Of a stretch of DNA of 64,000 bases, positions 34,299-41,492 are shown in pieces. The position numbers and the translations under genes were made by a program. Under the pieces are notes generated by a model. The model was not told the DNA's origin. It did no database searches and was given only the letters and a program-made list of their open reading frames with translations. The number at the start of each line of letters is the position of its first letter. Positions within the stretch are counted from its first letter, which is position 1. This DNA comes from DATNIB01 sp035604685 (GTDB taxonomy: Bacteria; Actinomycetota; Acidimicrobiia; Acidimicrobiales; RAAP-2). The DNA is taken from the NCBI GenBank assembly GCA_035604685.1, contig DATNIB010000056.1, forward strand, positions 6,814-70,813, written 5' to 3'.

Positions 34299-34522
34299 GA
34301 GAGGGTGCTTCTGTCGATCGTGATGCCGAAGTAGCCCTGCTCGACGATGCGATTGAGGAACCAGCGGGGGAGCTCGGCGTGTTGGGGGTCGAGCTCGTTG
34401 GCGGGCGGGAGCATCTCTTCCATGGCGAAGCGCCGGGCCTCGGCCTGGATCTCGAGGCGCCGGTCGGTGCGCCAGGGGTCCGGGAGCTCGGGGATCGGCG
34501 GCGCCAGCAGCCTCTCGCTCAT
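34295..34522 (-). CDS. 75-residue N-terminal fragment of an acyl-CoA dehydrogenase
   Basis: Short reading frame whose sequence (FAMEEMLPPANELDPQHAEL, then RIVEQGYFGITI) matches only the first helical domain of acyl-CoA dehydrogenases. After GYFGITI the family normally continues with the FAD- and substrate-binding domains (PEEYGG and so on), but here it ends with DRSTLS and a stop. ATG and GTG 4-nt overlaps with both neighbours are intact. It is best explained as a remnant left by deletion of about 300 codons that kept operon coupling, although a small retained protein cannot be excluded. Confidence 0.65.
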   Translation of the reverse strand: MSERLLAPPIPELPDPWRTDRRLEIQAEARRFAMEEMLPPANELDPQHAELPRWFLNRIVEQGYFGITIDRSTLS

Positions 34523-35022
34523 GGCGACCGTTGCGCGACCAGATTGGTCCGCTCGTAATCGACGACGAGCTCGCCGCGCTGGTTGTGCGCCTCGCTGCGC
34601 CAGGTGACGATCCCGGTGCCCGGTCGGCTCGCCGACTCGCGCTTGTCGAGCACGGTGGACACCACGGTGATGGTCTCACCCGGATACAGGGCCCGATGAA
34701 AGCGGCAGTCCTCGACGCCGAGGAACGGACCGCCCGCCTCGCTCAGGTCTTCCACCGACAGCCCGACCGCGGTGCACAGCACGAGCATGGGGTTCACGAC
34801 GATGTCGGGATGCCCGTGGGCCCGGGCGAACTCCGCGTTCAGGTGCATCGGGTTCCAGTTGCACATCGCAGTCGAGAAGGCCGCGTTGTCGCCGGCCGTG
34901 ATGGTACGACCCCAGTGGTGTCGAATCACCTGGCCGACCTCGAAGTCCTCGTACCGCCGGCCTTTCGGTGAGAGGGGGAAGGGAGCCGCGTCGAACGCGG
35001 CCTCTTCGGGCGACCCGCTCAC
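34519..35022 (-). CDS. MaoC-like hotdog protein 2 (putative enoyl-CoA hydratase)
   Basis: 167-residue hotdog protein: RRYEDFEVGQVIRHHWGRTI, CNWNPMHLNAEFARAHGHPD, VVNPMLVLCTAVGL and CRFHRALYPGETITVVSTV. The hydratase-2 motif is recognisable (NPMH), but the catalytic Asp of GDxNPxH is Asn here (CNWNPMH). Together with MaoC-like protein 1 it probably forms a heteromer, as known for several actinobacterial hydratases. GTG at 35022 overlaps the luciferase-like gene stop; the stop overlaps the following ATG. Confidence 0.9.
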   Translation of the reverse strand: MSGSPEEAAFDAAPFPLSPKGRRYEDFEVGQVIRHHWGRTITAGDNAAFSTAMCNWNPMHLNAEFARAHGHPDIVVNPMLVLCTAVGLSVEDLSEAGGPFLGVEDCRFHRALYPGETITVVSTVLDKRESASRPGTGIVTWRSEAHNQRGELVVDYERTNLVAQRSP

Positions 35023-35924
35023 GCGACGAGCTGCTGGACTGCGGCCAGCCGCTCGTAGGAGGCGAGGACCTCCCCCTGGTCGTCGGCCAGGTGGCGGACT
35101 ATGACATCGGTGAAACCGGCTTCGGCCAGCTCGGCGATCCGCGCCGCAGTCGTCTCTGGTCCCCCGACGATCGCGATGTCGGCGGCCATCCCCCGGTACC
35201 CAGCAGCGAGGATGGGGCCGGCCACCCGCTGCGCGTCCCCATCGTCGGCTCCGACGTGGACGTCCCGGCGGATGGCGCGCGCGCCGGGCTCGCGGCCGAT
35301 CGCCCGGCAGGCCTCGACGTAGTGCCGGAGCTGGCGTGCCGCGCCGTCGAGTGGGATGTCGAAATTGCACAGCCAGCCGTCCCCCATGCGGGCCGCGCGT
35401 TCGATCGCCACGTCGGCGGTGGCGCCGATCCAGACGGACACGGGCTCGGGGGGCACCGGGGCGATGCGCGCCGCTTCGATGTGCAGCGGGTAGTGGGCGC
35501 TCACCGTCTCCCCGGCCAGCAGCCGCTTGACCATGTCCAGGCTGGCTTCGAACGTGGACGGCCGGCGCTTGATGTCGGCACCGATGGCCTCGAACTGTTG
35601 ATGGCCGCCGCCCAAGGCGACCTGGATGATGAAGGGGCCCTCGGCGATGCTGGCCAAGGTGCCGACCTGCTCGGCCACGAGCACCGGGTTCCAGAGCGGC
35701 AAGAGGAACAGCGCACCAGCCGGCCGGTCACCCCACTCGGCCAGCAGCCGGCCGAGCATCGGGGTGTTCTGGTAGTAGGGGATGCCCACGACGTGGTGAT
35801 CGCCCAAGAACAGGGAGTGCAGCCCGGCGTCCCGGGCCGCCGCCGCCCGCTCGATCATCCAGCGGGCGCCCAGCCGGCCGTCGGAAATCGCGTAGGCGCT
35901 CCTGAGGGAGGCACCGATCCGCAT
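35019..35924 (-). CDS. Luciferase-like monooxygenase (probable F420- or FMN-dependent)
   Basis: TIM-barrel LLM-class oxidoreductase of 301 residues: MRIGASLRSAY at the first strand, GLHSLFLGDHHV, EGPFIIQVALGGGHQQFEAIG, VWIGATADVAIERAARMGDGWL and a C-terminal DVIVRHLADDQGEV. The ALGGGHQQFEAIG segment is typical of the F420-binding actinobacterial subgroup, but the cofactor cannot be proven. It is the first gene of the seven-gene overlapping chain, so the operon promoter should lie in 35925-36061, shared with the divergent lipoprotein gene. Confidence 0.9.
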   Translation of the reverse strand: MRIGASLRSAYAISDGRLGARWMIERAAAARDAGLHSLFLGDHHVVGIPYYQNTPMLGRLLAEWGDRPAGALFLLPLWNPVLVAEQVGTLASIAEGPFIIQVALGGGHQQFEAIGADIKRRPSTFEASLDMVKRLLAGETVSAHYPLHIEAARIAPVPPEPVSVWIGATADVAIERAARMGDGWLCNFDIPLDGAARQLRHYVEACRAIGREPGARAIRRDVHVGADDGDAQRVAGPILAAGYRGMAADIAIVGGPETTAARIAELAEAGFTDVIVRHLADDQGEVLASYERLAAVQQLVA

Positions 35925-36061
35925 TTCCCCAGTGTGGCCCGGTTATTCCGCCCGGGCCAGCGGTGCCCGCCACTGACCGGCCGGTCCCGGTCCGCGTCCA
36001 GCCGCCCGTAGCCTTGGCGGTAACCTGCTCGGCCGGCGTCGACGCGAAGGGAAGGGAGCCC

Positions 36062-36559
36062 ATGGGACAGCTGCGCAGGATGGCGACGGTAGGGGTTCTG
36101 CTGGTCCTGGCACTCACGCTGGCGGCGTGCAGCTCGGGCCCGAAGCCCGGCAAGGCCGGCTCCGGCTCCGGCTCCAGCTCCAAGTCCGGCGCCAAGTCCA
36201 CCACCACGTCGACCGCGAGCCCGACCACGACCACGATCGCGGCCGCCGTCAAGAACACGCTGAGCTCCGCGGTGACGGCGTACGAGTCGACGGTCGGGGT
36301 GAAGACCGACCAGTACAAGATCGGGCGTCTCGAGGTGTCGGGGGTCGACCCCAGCTGGGCGCTCTTCTCGGTCCTGTCGACCAGCACCGCGGACACCTTC
36401 CAGGGCGGCTACGGCTTCGCGCACATGACCGGTGGGAACTGGTCGGTCGTCGGGTTCGGAACGGCGGACGTCGGGTGCCCGCCGGCCTCCGGCAACCATC
36501 TGGTGCCCGCCAAGGTGCTGGCCGGGTTCTTTCTCAGCTGCCCGACCGCCCACTCTTGA
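36062..36559 (+). CDS. Predicted lipoprotein of unknown function
   Basis: 165 residues. Type II signal peptide MGQLRRMATVGVLLVLALTL with the lipobox LAAC and lipidated Cys23, then a flexible Gly/Ser/Lys/Thr-rich linker (about 25-60, ending in TTTTIAAAV) and a globular domain of about 100 residues with two cysteines (DVGCPP and FLSCPT) that could form a disulfide outside the membrane. The ATG at 36062 has GGGAAGGGAG upstream. No family was recognised; the layout is typical of actinobacterial surface lipoproteins. Confidence 0.85.
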   Translation: MGQLRRMATVGVLLVLALTLAACSSGPKPGKAGSGSGSSSKSGAKSTTTSTASPTTTTIAAAVKNTLSSAVTAYESTVGVKTDQYKIGRLEVSGVDPSWALFSVLSTSTADTFQGGYGFAHMTGGNWSVVGFGTADVGCPPASGNHLVPAKVLAGFFLSCPTAHS

Positions 36560-36601
36560 GGGCAGAGTGAGGCCCGCTTCACTGTCCCGACTCCCTCGGC
36601 A

Positions 36602-36946
36602 ATGGTGACCGAGCACGACGTCCGGCGGGCGGCCCTCGCGCTGCCCAGCACGACGGAGAAGCCCTCCTACGGAACGCCCGGGTTTCGCGTGCGCGACCGG
36701 CTCTTCGCTCGCCTGCGACCCGAAGGGGACAGCGTCGTCATCTGGTGCGCCGATCTGGGCGAGAAGGACGGCCTCATCGCGTCGGAACCCGAGAAGTTCT
36801 TCACGACCCCGCACTACGACGGGCACCCGACGGTGCTCGTGCGGATGAGCGCCGTCGACGGTACGGAGATGGCCGAGCTGCTGGCCGAGTCGTGGCGAGT
36901 GCGCGCGCCAGCCAAGCTGGTCGCCGAGTTCGACCGACCGGGCTGA
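36602..36946 (+). CDS. MmcQ/YjbR family protein
   Basis: Small protein of 114 residues of the CyaY-like-fold MmcQ/YjbR family: VRRAALALPSTTEKPSYGTP, RLFARLRPEGDSVVIWC and FFTTPHYDGHPTVLVRM, ending in SWRVRAPAKLVAEFD. Members are thought to bind DNA, but the role is not established. It is encoded 42 bp after the lipoprotein gene, on the same strand. Confidence 0.9.
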   Translation: MVTEHDVRRAALALPSTTEKPSYGTPGFRVRDRLFARLRPEGDSVVIWCADLGEKDGLIASEPEKFFTTPHYDGHPTVLVRMSAVDGTEMAELLAESWRVRAPAKLVAEFDRPG

Positions 36947-37020
36947 AGGCCGGCGATCGGGTCGCGGTATCGCCCGGCCCATCCCGCAGGGCTCAGCCTG
37001 CCCCCTCGTAGTGTGTGCCC

Positions 37021-38907
37021 ATGGCATTGGGGGCTGTCGATACCCTCCGCCACCAGGTCTCTTGGCCGCTCGGCGCGTCCCTCGTCCAACGCGGCCTGAT
37101 CGGCGAGGCGGAGCTGGGATGGGCGCTCGGCGTCCAGCAGCGAACCGGATCGCGCCTCGGGAGCATCCTCATCGCTTCGGGGTTGGTCCGCCGCCTCGAC
37201 GTCTACCGCGTGCTCTCCCAGATGTGGCAGTGCCCGTTCGTCGATCTGACCACCGAACCAATCGATCTCAGTCTTCTCGCGTCCATCGATCCCCGGCGGC
37301 TCACGAGCGAGCTGTGGATGCCTATCCGGCGCTTGGGCGACGGGTCGATGATCGTAGCCACAGCGGAGCCCCCGTCCCCTGAGCGTGCCAGCGCCCTGGC
37401 GAACGCACTCCAGGCGCCGATCCGCCTGGTCGCCACGACCGACTGGGACATCCGCAAGTGCGTCAGCCGCTGCTTCGCGGATCAGATCCTCGACGAGGCG
37501 GTCCTCGGGTTGTGGCAGCGGGACGAGTCGCGCTCGGCCCGCAAAGTGCTGAACAACGCGCAGCGCGTCTTCTTCATCGCGTTCCTAGTGATCGTGGCCG
37601 AGGGCTTCTTCCTGGCGCCCGTGGGCACTGCGGTGGTCGTCTCGGGGGCGGTCGGCCTCGGATTCTTGGTCTCGGTGTTCTTCAAGTTCGCCATCTGTAT
37701 GTTCGGCTCGCGCTACGAGTACGCCGAGTCGGTCACCCGCGACGAGGTGGCCGCCCTGCGCGACGACGAGTTGCCGCTCTACACGATCCTCGTGCCCGCC
37801 TACCGCGAGGCGAACGTGGTCGGGGCACTCATCGCCAACCTTTCCCGACTCGACTACCCGGCCGAGAAGGTGGAGATCCTCCTCTTGCTCGAAGCGGACG
37901 ACGCCGAGACCCGGGAGGCCGCCATGGCGGCGCGCCCACCGGACAACGTGACGATCGTGACCGTCCCGCCCGGACAGCCCCAGACCAAGCCCAAGGCCTG
38001 CAACGTGGGCCTCTTCTTGGCGCGTGGCGAGTTCCTCGTCATCTACGACGCCGAGGACCGTCCGGAGGCCCAACAGCTGAAGGCGGCACTGGTCGCCTTC
38101 CGACGCGCCGATGAGCGGCAGGTGTGCGTGCAGGCGGCGCTCAACTACTTCAACGCCGAAGAGAACGCGCTCACGCGGATGTTCACCCTCGAGTACTCGT
38201 TCTGGTTCGACTACATGCTGCCCGGGCTCGAGGCTCTGGAGCTGCCGATCCCGCTCGGCGGGACGTCCAACCATTTCCGAACCGACGCGCTGCGTCGTCT
38301 CGGGGGTTGGGACCCCTTCAACGTGACCGAGGACGCCGACCTCGGGATCCGGTCGGCCGCCCTGGGGGAGACGGTAGGCGTGATCTCGTCGACCACCTTC
38401 GAGGAGGCCAACAGCGCCTACGGCAACTTCGTCCGTCAGCGGTCGCGCTGGATCAAGGGCTACCTGCAGACCACTCTGGTCCACCTGCGCAACCCGATCG
38501 AGCTGGTGCGCAAGACCGGCTGGACCAAGGCCTTGGGCTTCGCGTTGCTGGTGGGGGGGACACCGGTCTCGTTCCTCTGTGTGCCGCCGCTCTACGTGCT
38601 GTTCGCCGTCACTATGATCATCGGACCCAAGCAGATCGCCCCCTACTTCCCGGGTTGGGTGCTCTGGGTGAGCATCGCCTGTCTCATCATCGGCAACGCC
38701 ATGATGATCTACGTCTCGATGATGGGTGTCTTCAAGCGCGGGCGCTACCGCCTCGTGCTCTGGGCGCTCCTCAACCCCTTCTACTGGCTGCTGCACTCGT
38801 TGGCCGCCTACAAGGCGCTCTGGCAGTTGATCGTGAAGCCGCACTACTGGGAGAAGACGGAACATGGGCTCACCAGCGACCACGCTGGCAGCTCCGATAT
38901 TCCTTAG
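37021..38907 (+). CDS. Glycosyltransferase 2 with N-terminal MshEN-type (c-di-GMP-binding) domain
   Basis: 628-residue membrane glycosyltransferase. Residues 16-67 hold two 24-residue MshEN-type repeats: LGASLVQRGLIGEAELGWAL (16-39, ending in Gln39) and RLGSILIASGLVRRLDVY (45-67, ending in Gln67). Both match the RLGxxL...G(L/I)...L...L..Q pattern known to bind c-di-GMP. Then follow TM helices (about 180-225), the GT-A domain with TILVPAYREANVV, the acidic motif DAED (343-346), TEDAD (436-440) and QRSRW (473-477), and three or four C-terminal TM helices. The motif set is that of processive synthases such as cellulose or hyaluronan synthase. Likely product: an exported polysaccharide. It overlaps the next gene by 44 bp. 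The alternative GTG start is at 37015. Confidence 0.92.
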   Translation: MALGAVDTLRHQVSWPLGASLVQRGLIGEAELGWALGVQQRTGSRLGSILIASGLVRRLDVYRVLSQMWQCPFVDLTTEPIDLSLLASIDPRRLTSELWMPIRRLGDGSMIVATAEPPSPERASALANALQAPIRLVATTDWDIRKCVSRCFADQILDEAVLGLWQRDESRSARKVLNNAQRVFFIAFLVIVAEGFFLAPVGTAVVVSGAVGLGFLVSVFFKFAICMFGSRYEYAESVTRDEVAALRDDELPLYTILVPAYREANVVGALIANLSRLDYPAEKVEILLLLEADDAETREAAMAARPPDNVTIVTVPPGQPQTKPKACNVGLFLARGEFLVIYDAEDRPEAQQLKAALVAFRRADERQVCVQAALNYFNAEENALTRMFTLEYSFWFDYMLPGLEALELPIPLGGTSNHFRTDALRRLGGWDPFNVTEDADLGIRSAALGETVGVISSTTFEEANSAYGNFVRQRSRWIKGYLQTTLVHLRNPIELVRKTGWTKALGFALLVGGTPVSFLCVPPLYVLFAVTMIIGPKQIAPYFPGWVLWVSIACLIIGNAMMIYVSMMGVFKRGRYRLVLWALLNPFYWLLHSLAAYKALWQLIVKPHYWEKTEHGLTSDHAGSSDIP

Positions 38908-40006
38908 GTGGCGCCAGGAGCGATGGCCGAGTCGCACCTCGGCGCGCTGGGCCGCACGCCTGCTCATGGCGTTGCCCTTCGTCGCGCTGGGGGAGTTGAC
39001 CTCACGCCTCGGGTTGACCGCCCCCCTCAACGCGCAGCTGCACGCCCATGCCGTCGCGCTGGAGTGGACGTCGGGCCTCGGGTGGGTCTCTCAGTCGTAC
39101 CCGCCGCTCACGCTCGCCATCGCCCGCGCCCTGCCGGGCGGCGCGTACGCGCTCACCATCGCGGGCGCCGTCTGTGCCGGCATCCTCGTGCAGCTCACCA
39201 TCGAGCGGCTCGTCCTTCGCTCGGTGCCGCTCCGGGTGGCGCCGCTGCTCGTGGCGGGGGTCGTGTTCACGCCCGTCTTCTGGTATGGCGCGACCCAGGA
39301 CTTCGGGGCGATCCTCACCTTGACGCTCCTGTCGGTCGCCTTGACCAGGCTGCTCGACTTCGTCGTGAACCGCAGCACCGAGAGCGGGTTCGTGGCCGGG
39401 TTGGCCTTCGGGGCGGCGACGATGTGTTCCCCCGCCGTGCCGATGTTCGCGCTGGCCGGCGGTCTGGCCACGGTGCTCGTCTCGGCCGAGACCCATCGCG
39501 TCCGCGAGTTCGCCCGCACGCGGGCGGCGGTGGCGGTGATCGTGTTCCCGGCGGCCGCGGCCCTGGCCGGATGGATGTTCCTCCAGTGGCGCTTCACCGG
39601 CTCGTGGGTCGCCAGCTTCTCCCACCAGAGCCCGGGCGTCTTCACGTTCCGCAGCGGGGCCGCCGCCGCCCTGACGCGTGCCGTCTCGCTGACCGCGCAC
39701 GACCTGGTGCTGGCGCCGGTCCTCGTCATCACCGCCGCATTCGTGCTCCGGCGCCGGCCCCTCGGGTCCCTCGCCTGCGTCCTGCCCGTGGCCTGCGTCA
39801 TCGCCGACCGCTGGTTGGGGGTGCCGCTCTCCCAGACGGCGACCGTGCTGCTCCTCGCCGTGATGGGTCTCACGGTCCTCCCCCAGCACTTGACCACCTC
39901 GGAGCGTTGGGTGCTCTGGCTGGGCGTGGTGGCCCAGTTCGCGGCCCTCTGGTATCAGCGGATCGGCGATCCCGCCGTCTGGACCTGGTTCCACCACCTG
40001 GTCTGA
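38864..40006 (+). CDS. Polytopic membrane protein, possible glycan-assembly partner
   Basis: 380 residues with about nine hydrophobic helices (for example LLMALPFVALGELTS, APLLVAGVVFTPVFW, FGAILTLTLLSVALT, VIVFPAAAALAGWMF, LAPVLVITAAFVL). No catalytic motif of GT39/GT87 families could be pinned down, though the loop after TM1 and the overall layout resemble membrane glycosyltransferases of the GT-C fold. The ATG at 38864 lies inside the end of the glycosyltransferase gene (44-bp overlap), so the two are translationally linked. Function inferred only from this link. Confidence 0.8.
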   Translation: MGSPATTLAAPIFLRWRQERWPSRTSARWAARLLMALPFVALGELTSRLGLTAPLNAQLHAHAVALEWTSGLGWVSQSYPPLTLAIARALPGGAYALTIAGAVCAGILVQLTIERLVLRSVPLRVAPLLVAGVVFTPVFWYGATQDFGAILTLTLLSVALTRLLDFVVNRSTESGFVAGLAFGAATMCSPAVPMFALAGGLATVLVSAETHRVREFARTRAAVAVIVFPAAAALAGWMFLQWRFTGSWVASFSHQSPGVFTFRSGAAAALTRAVSLTAHDLVLAPVLVITAAFVLRRRPLGSLACVLPVACVIADRWLGVPLSQTATVLLLAVMGLTVLPQHLTTSERWVLWLGVVAQFAALWYQRIGDPAVWTWFHHLV

Positions 40007-40087
40007 CGGCCTCGGTCGTCGGCACCCGGGCCGGGAGCGGTCCGGTCCGCGCAGGGCCGGCCGGCCTCGCCCGCCCCGACCGGTCTA

Positions 40088-40402
40088 TCAGCCGATCGGC
40101 GTCGCCTCGTAGACCTCGACGGAGCCACCGGCCTCGAGGACCGGGCAGCTCCTCGCGGCCCGGGCCGCCCCGTCGAGACTGTCTGCCGTGATGATGGAGT
40201 AGCCCGTGAGGGCCGAGGCCGTGCTCGCGGCCACGCTCCCGTCGGACGACACCGTGGCCGACGGGCCGAACGGGCTGCCCCAGTCGACGACGGCGTCGCC
40301 CAACGAGGCGAACCAGTTCTCCCAGCGCTCCATGGCGGCGGCCATGGCCGCCTCGCCCTCCGCCATCGCGCCCCCTCGGTAGGCCAGCACGAACTTGGCC
40401 AC
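40088..40402 (-). CDS. YCII-related domain protein
   Basis: 104-residue small protein of the YCII/dabb-like fold: AKFVLAYRGG at the N-terminus, MERWENWFASLGDAVVDWGSPFGP, GYSIITADSLDGAARAARSCPVLE and VEVYEATPI. This family is frequently found with ECF sigma factors and has no settled function. The GTG at 40402 has GGAGGG upstream; the open frame to 40459 does not look coding. Convergent with the membrane protein gene. Confidence 0.87.
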   Translation of the reverse strand: MAKFVLAYRGGAMAEGEAAMAAAMERWENWFASLGDAVVDWGSPFGPSATVSSDGSVAASTASALTGYSIITADSLDGAARAARSCPVLEAGGSVEVYEATPIG

Positions 40403-40484
40403 GTCACCCTCCTCGCTCTGCCGCCCAACAGCCGGCGTTGTGTGACTGAACGGACCCACGACCGATCGTTAGAGTTTTTCCCTG

Positions 40485-41207
40485 GTGATCCGGCAACGAG
40501 TCCTCCAGTGGTTTGAATCTCAGAAGGTCGGCGGGCTGCAGTGGGCTTTGATGTCTAGCGCCATCAAAGCCCTGCGGCTCGCTCACGCGCCACTGGGGCG
40601 ACAAAGGTTCGCACGGGCGCTTAGCAGAGCGGGCGACCGCGCCAACGTGTCGATCGGGGCTGGGCGAGCCCGGCTCCCGGGCTGGATCAACACCGACATC
40701 GACCGAGGAGCGGAGGCATACCTCGACCTGACCAAGCGCTGGCCACTTCAGGGCTCAGGGGTGTGGAGGATCTATGGGGACAACGTGATCGAACACTTCG
40801 ACCTCGCCGCGGGCCGGATTGTCCTCCACAACTGCTACGAGGCCCTCGCTCCCGGCGGAAGGATTCGGCTGGTGACACCTGACGTTGAGTGCACCGCTCG
40901 TGGGTATCTGGTGGGTGGCCCCGAGTTTGCAGCACCGCACCTCAAGCTCCTCCGCAGTTACGGAAAGGTAGCTGAATACCCGGTTGACCTACTGCGAGTG
41001 ACATTCGCCGAGTGGGGACACTGGTCCGGGTACTGCTACGACTTTTCGGCGTTGAGGACCGAACTAGAGCGCGCCGGATTCGTCAACGTCGTACGGGCCG
41101 AGTCTGAGCAGAGTGGAGATTCGGTATTTCGCAATCTTGAGTCGCGCGCCGGTTCGATTGAGACTGAGTTACAACTCGTAGTTGAGGCGGACCGGCCGCT
41201 TCGCTGA
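40485..41207 (+). CDS. SAM-dependent methyltransferase, COG4627 type
   Basis: 240-residue class I methyltransferase. The cofactor motif is VSIGAGRARLPGWINTDID (about 55-73), followed by an acidic residue pair, DNVIEHF, the motif post-strand 4 LAPGGRIRLVTPD, and a C-terminal HWSGYCYDFSALRTELERAGF. Such proteins are usual in polysaccharide and O-antigen clusters, where they cap or modify sugars; here it follows the EPS-type glycosyltransferase region. Codon choice and GC are lower than in neighbours, which suggests recent transfer. It starts at GTG 40485. Its end overlaps a small leftward frame. Confidence 0.85.
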   Translation: MIRQRVLQWFESQKVGGLQWALMSSAIKALRLAHAPLGRQRFARALSRAGDRANVSIGAGRARLPGWINTDIDRGAEAYLDLTKRWPLQGSGVWRIYGDNVIEHFDLAAGRIVLHNCYEALAPGGRIRLVTPDVECTARGYLVGGPEFAAPHLKLLRSYGKVAEYPVDLLRVTFAEWGHWSGYCYDFSALRTELERAGFVNVVRAESEQSGDSVFRNLESRAGSIETELQLVVEADRPLR

Positions 41208-41354
41208 TCGACGAAGCCGGCGGCTGACCTGCGACGCTGGTGCATCCTCGGGCTTCGTCCGCAACATGACTTCGATCACCTTCTCGGGGTCCAAGCCGTA
41301 GAGGCTGCATGATTCGTCTCGTTCTTCGGGTGTCGGATCGTGAGCCTTTGTCAT
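41169..41354 (-). CDS. Small hypothetical protein
   Basis: 61 residues: MTKAHDPTPEERDESCSLYG, LDPEKVIEVMLRTKPEDAP and a basic tail RRLRRSAKRPVRLNYEL. The LDPEKVIEVMLRTKPED part looks like a genuine amphipathic helix followed by a Pro/Asp turn and is not a mirror of the opposite-strand gene, which it overlaps by only 39 bp. No family was recognised. The coding assignment rests on amino-acid pattern only. Confidence 0.45.
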   Translation of the reverse strand: MTKAHDPTPEERDESCSLYGLDPEKVIEVMLRTKPEDAPASQVSRRLRRSAKRPVRLNYEL

Positions 41355-41492
41355 CAGGTCTCATCTGCAACCACAACGCCACAGGACAGGTCGCACCGGG
41401 AGCGGTGGCGGCGTGGCCGCCGAGGCCGAATCGCCGCCGACCCAGCCCTCCGGTACGGTCACGGCGTTGCAGCCGCTCGGGACGGAGGTGTC

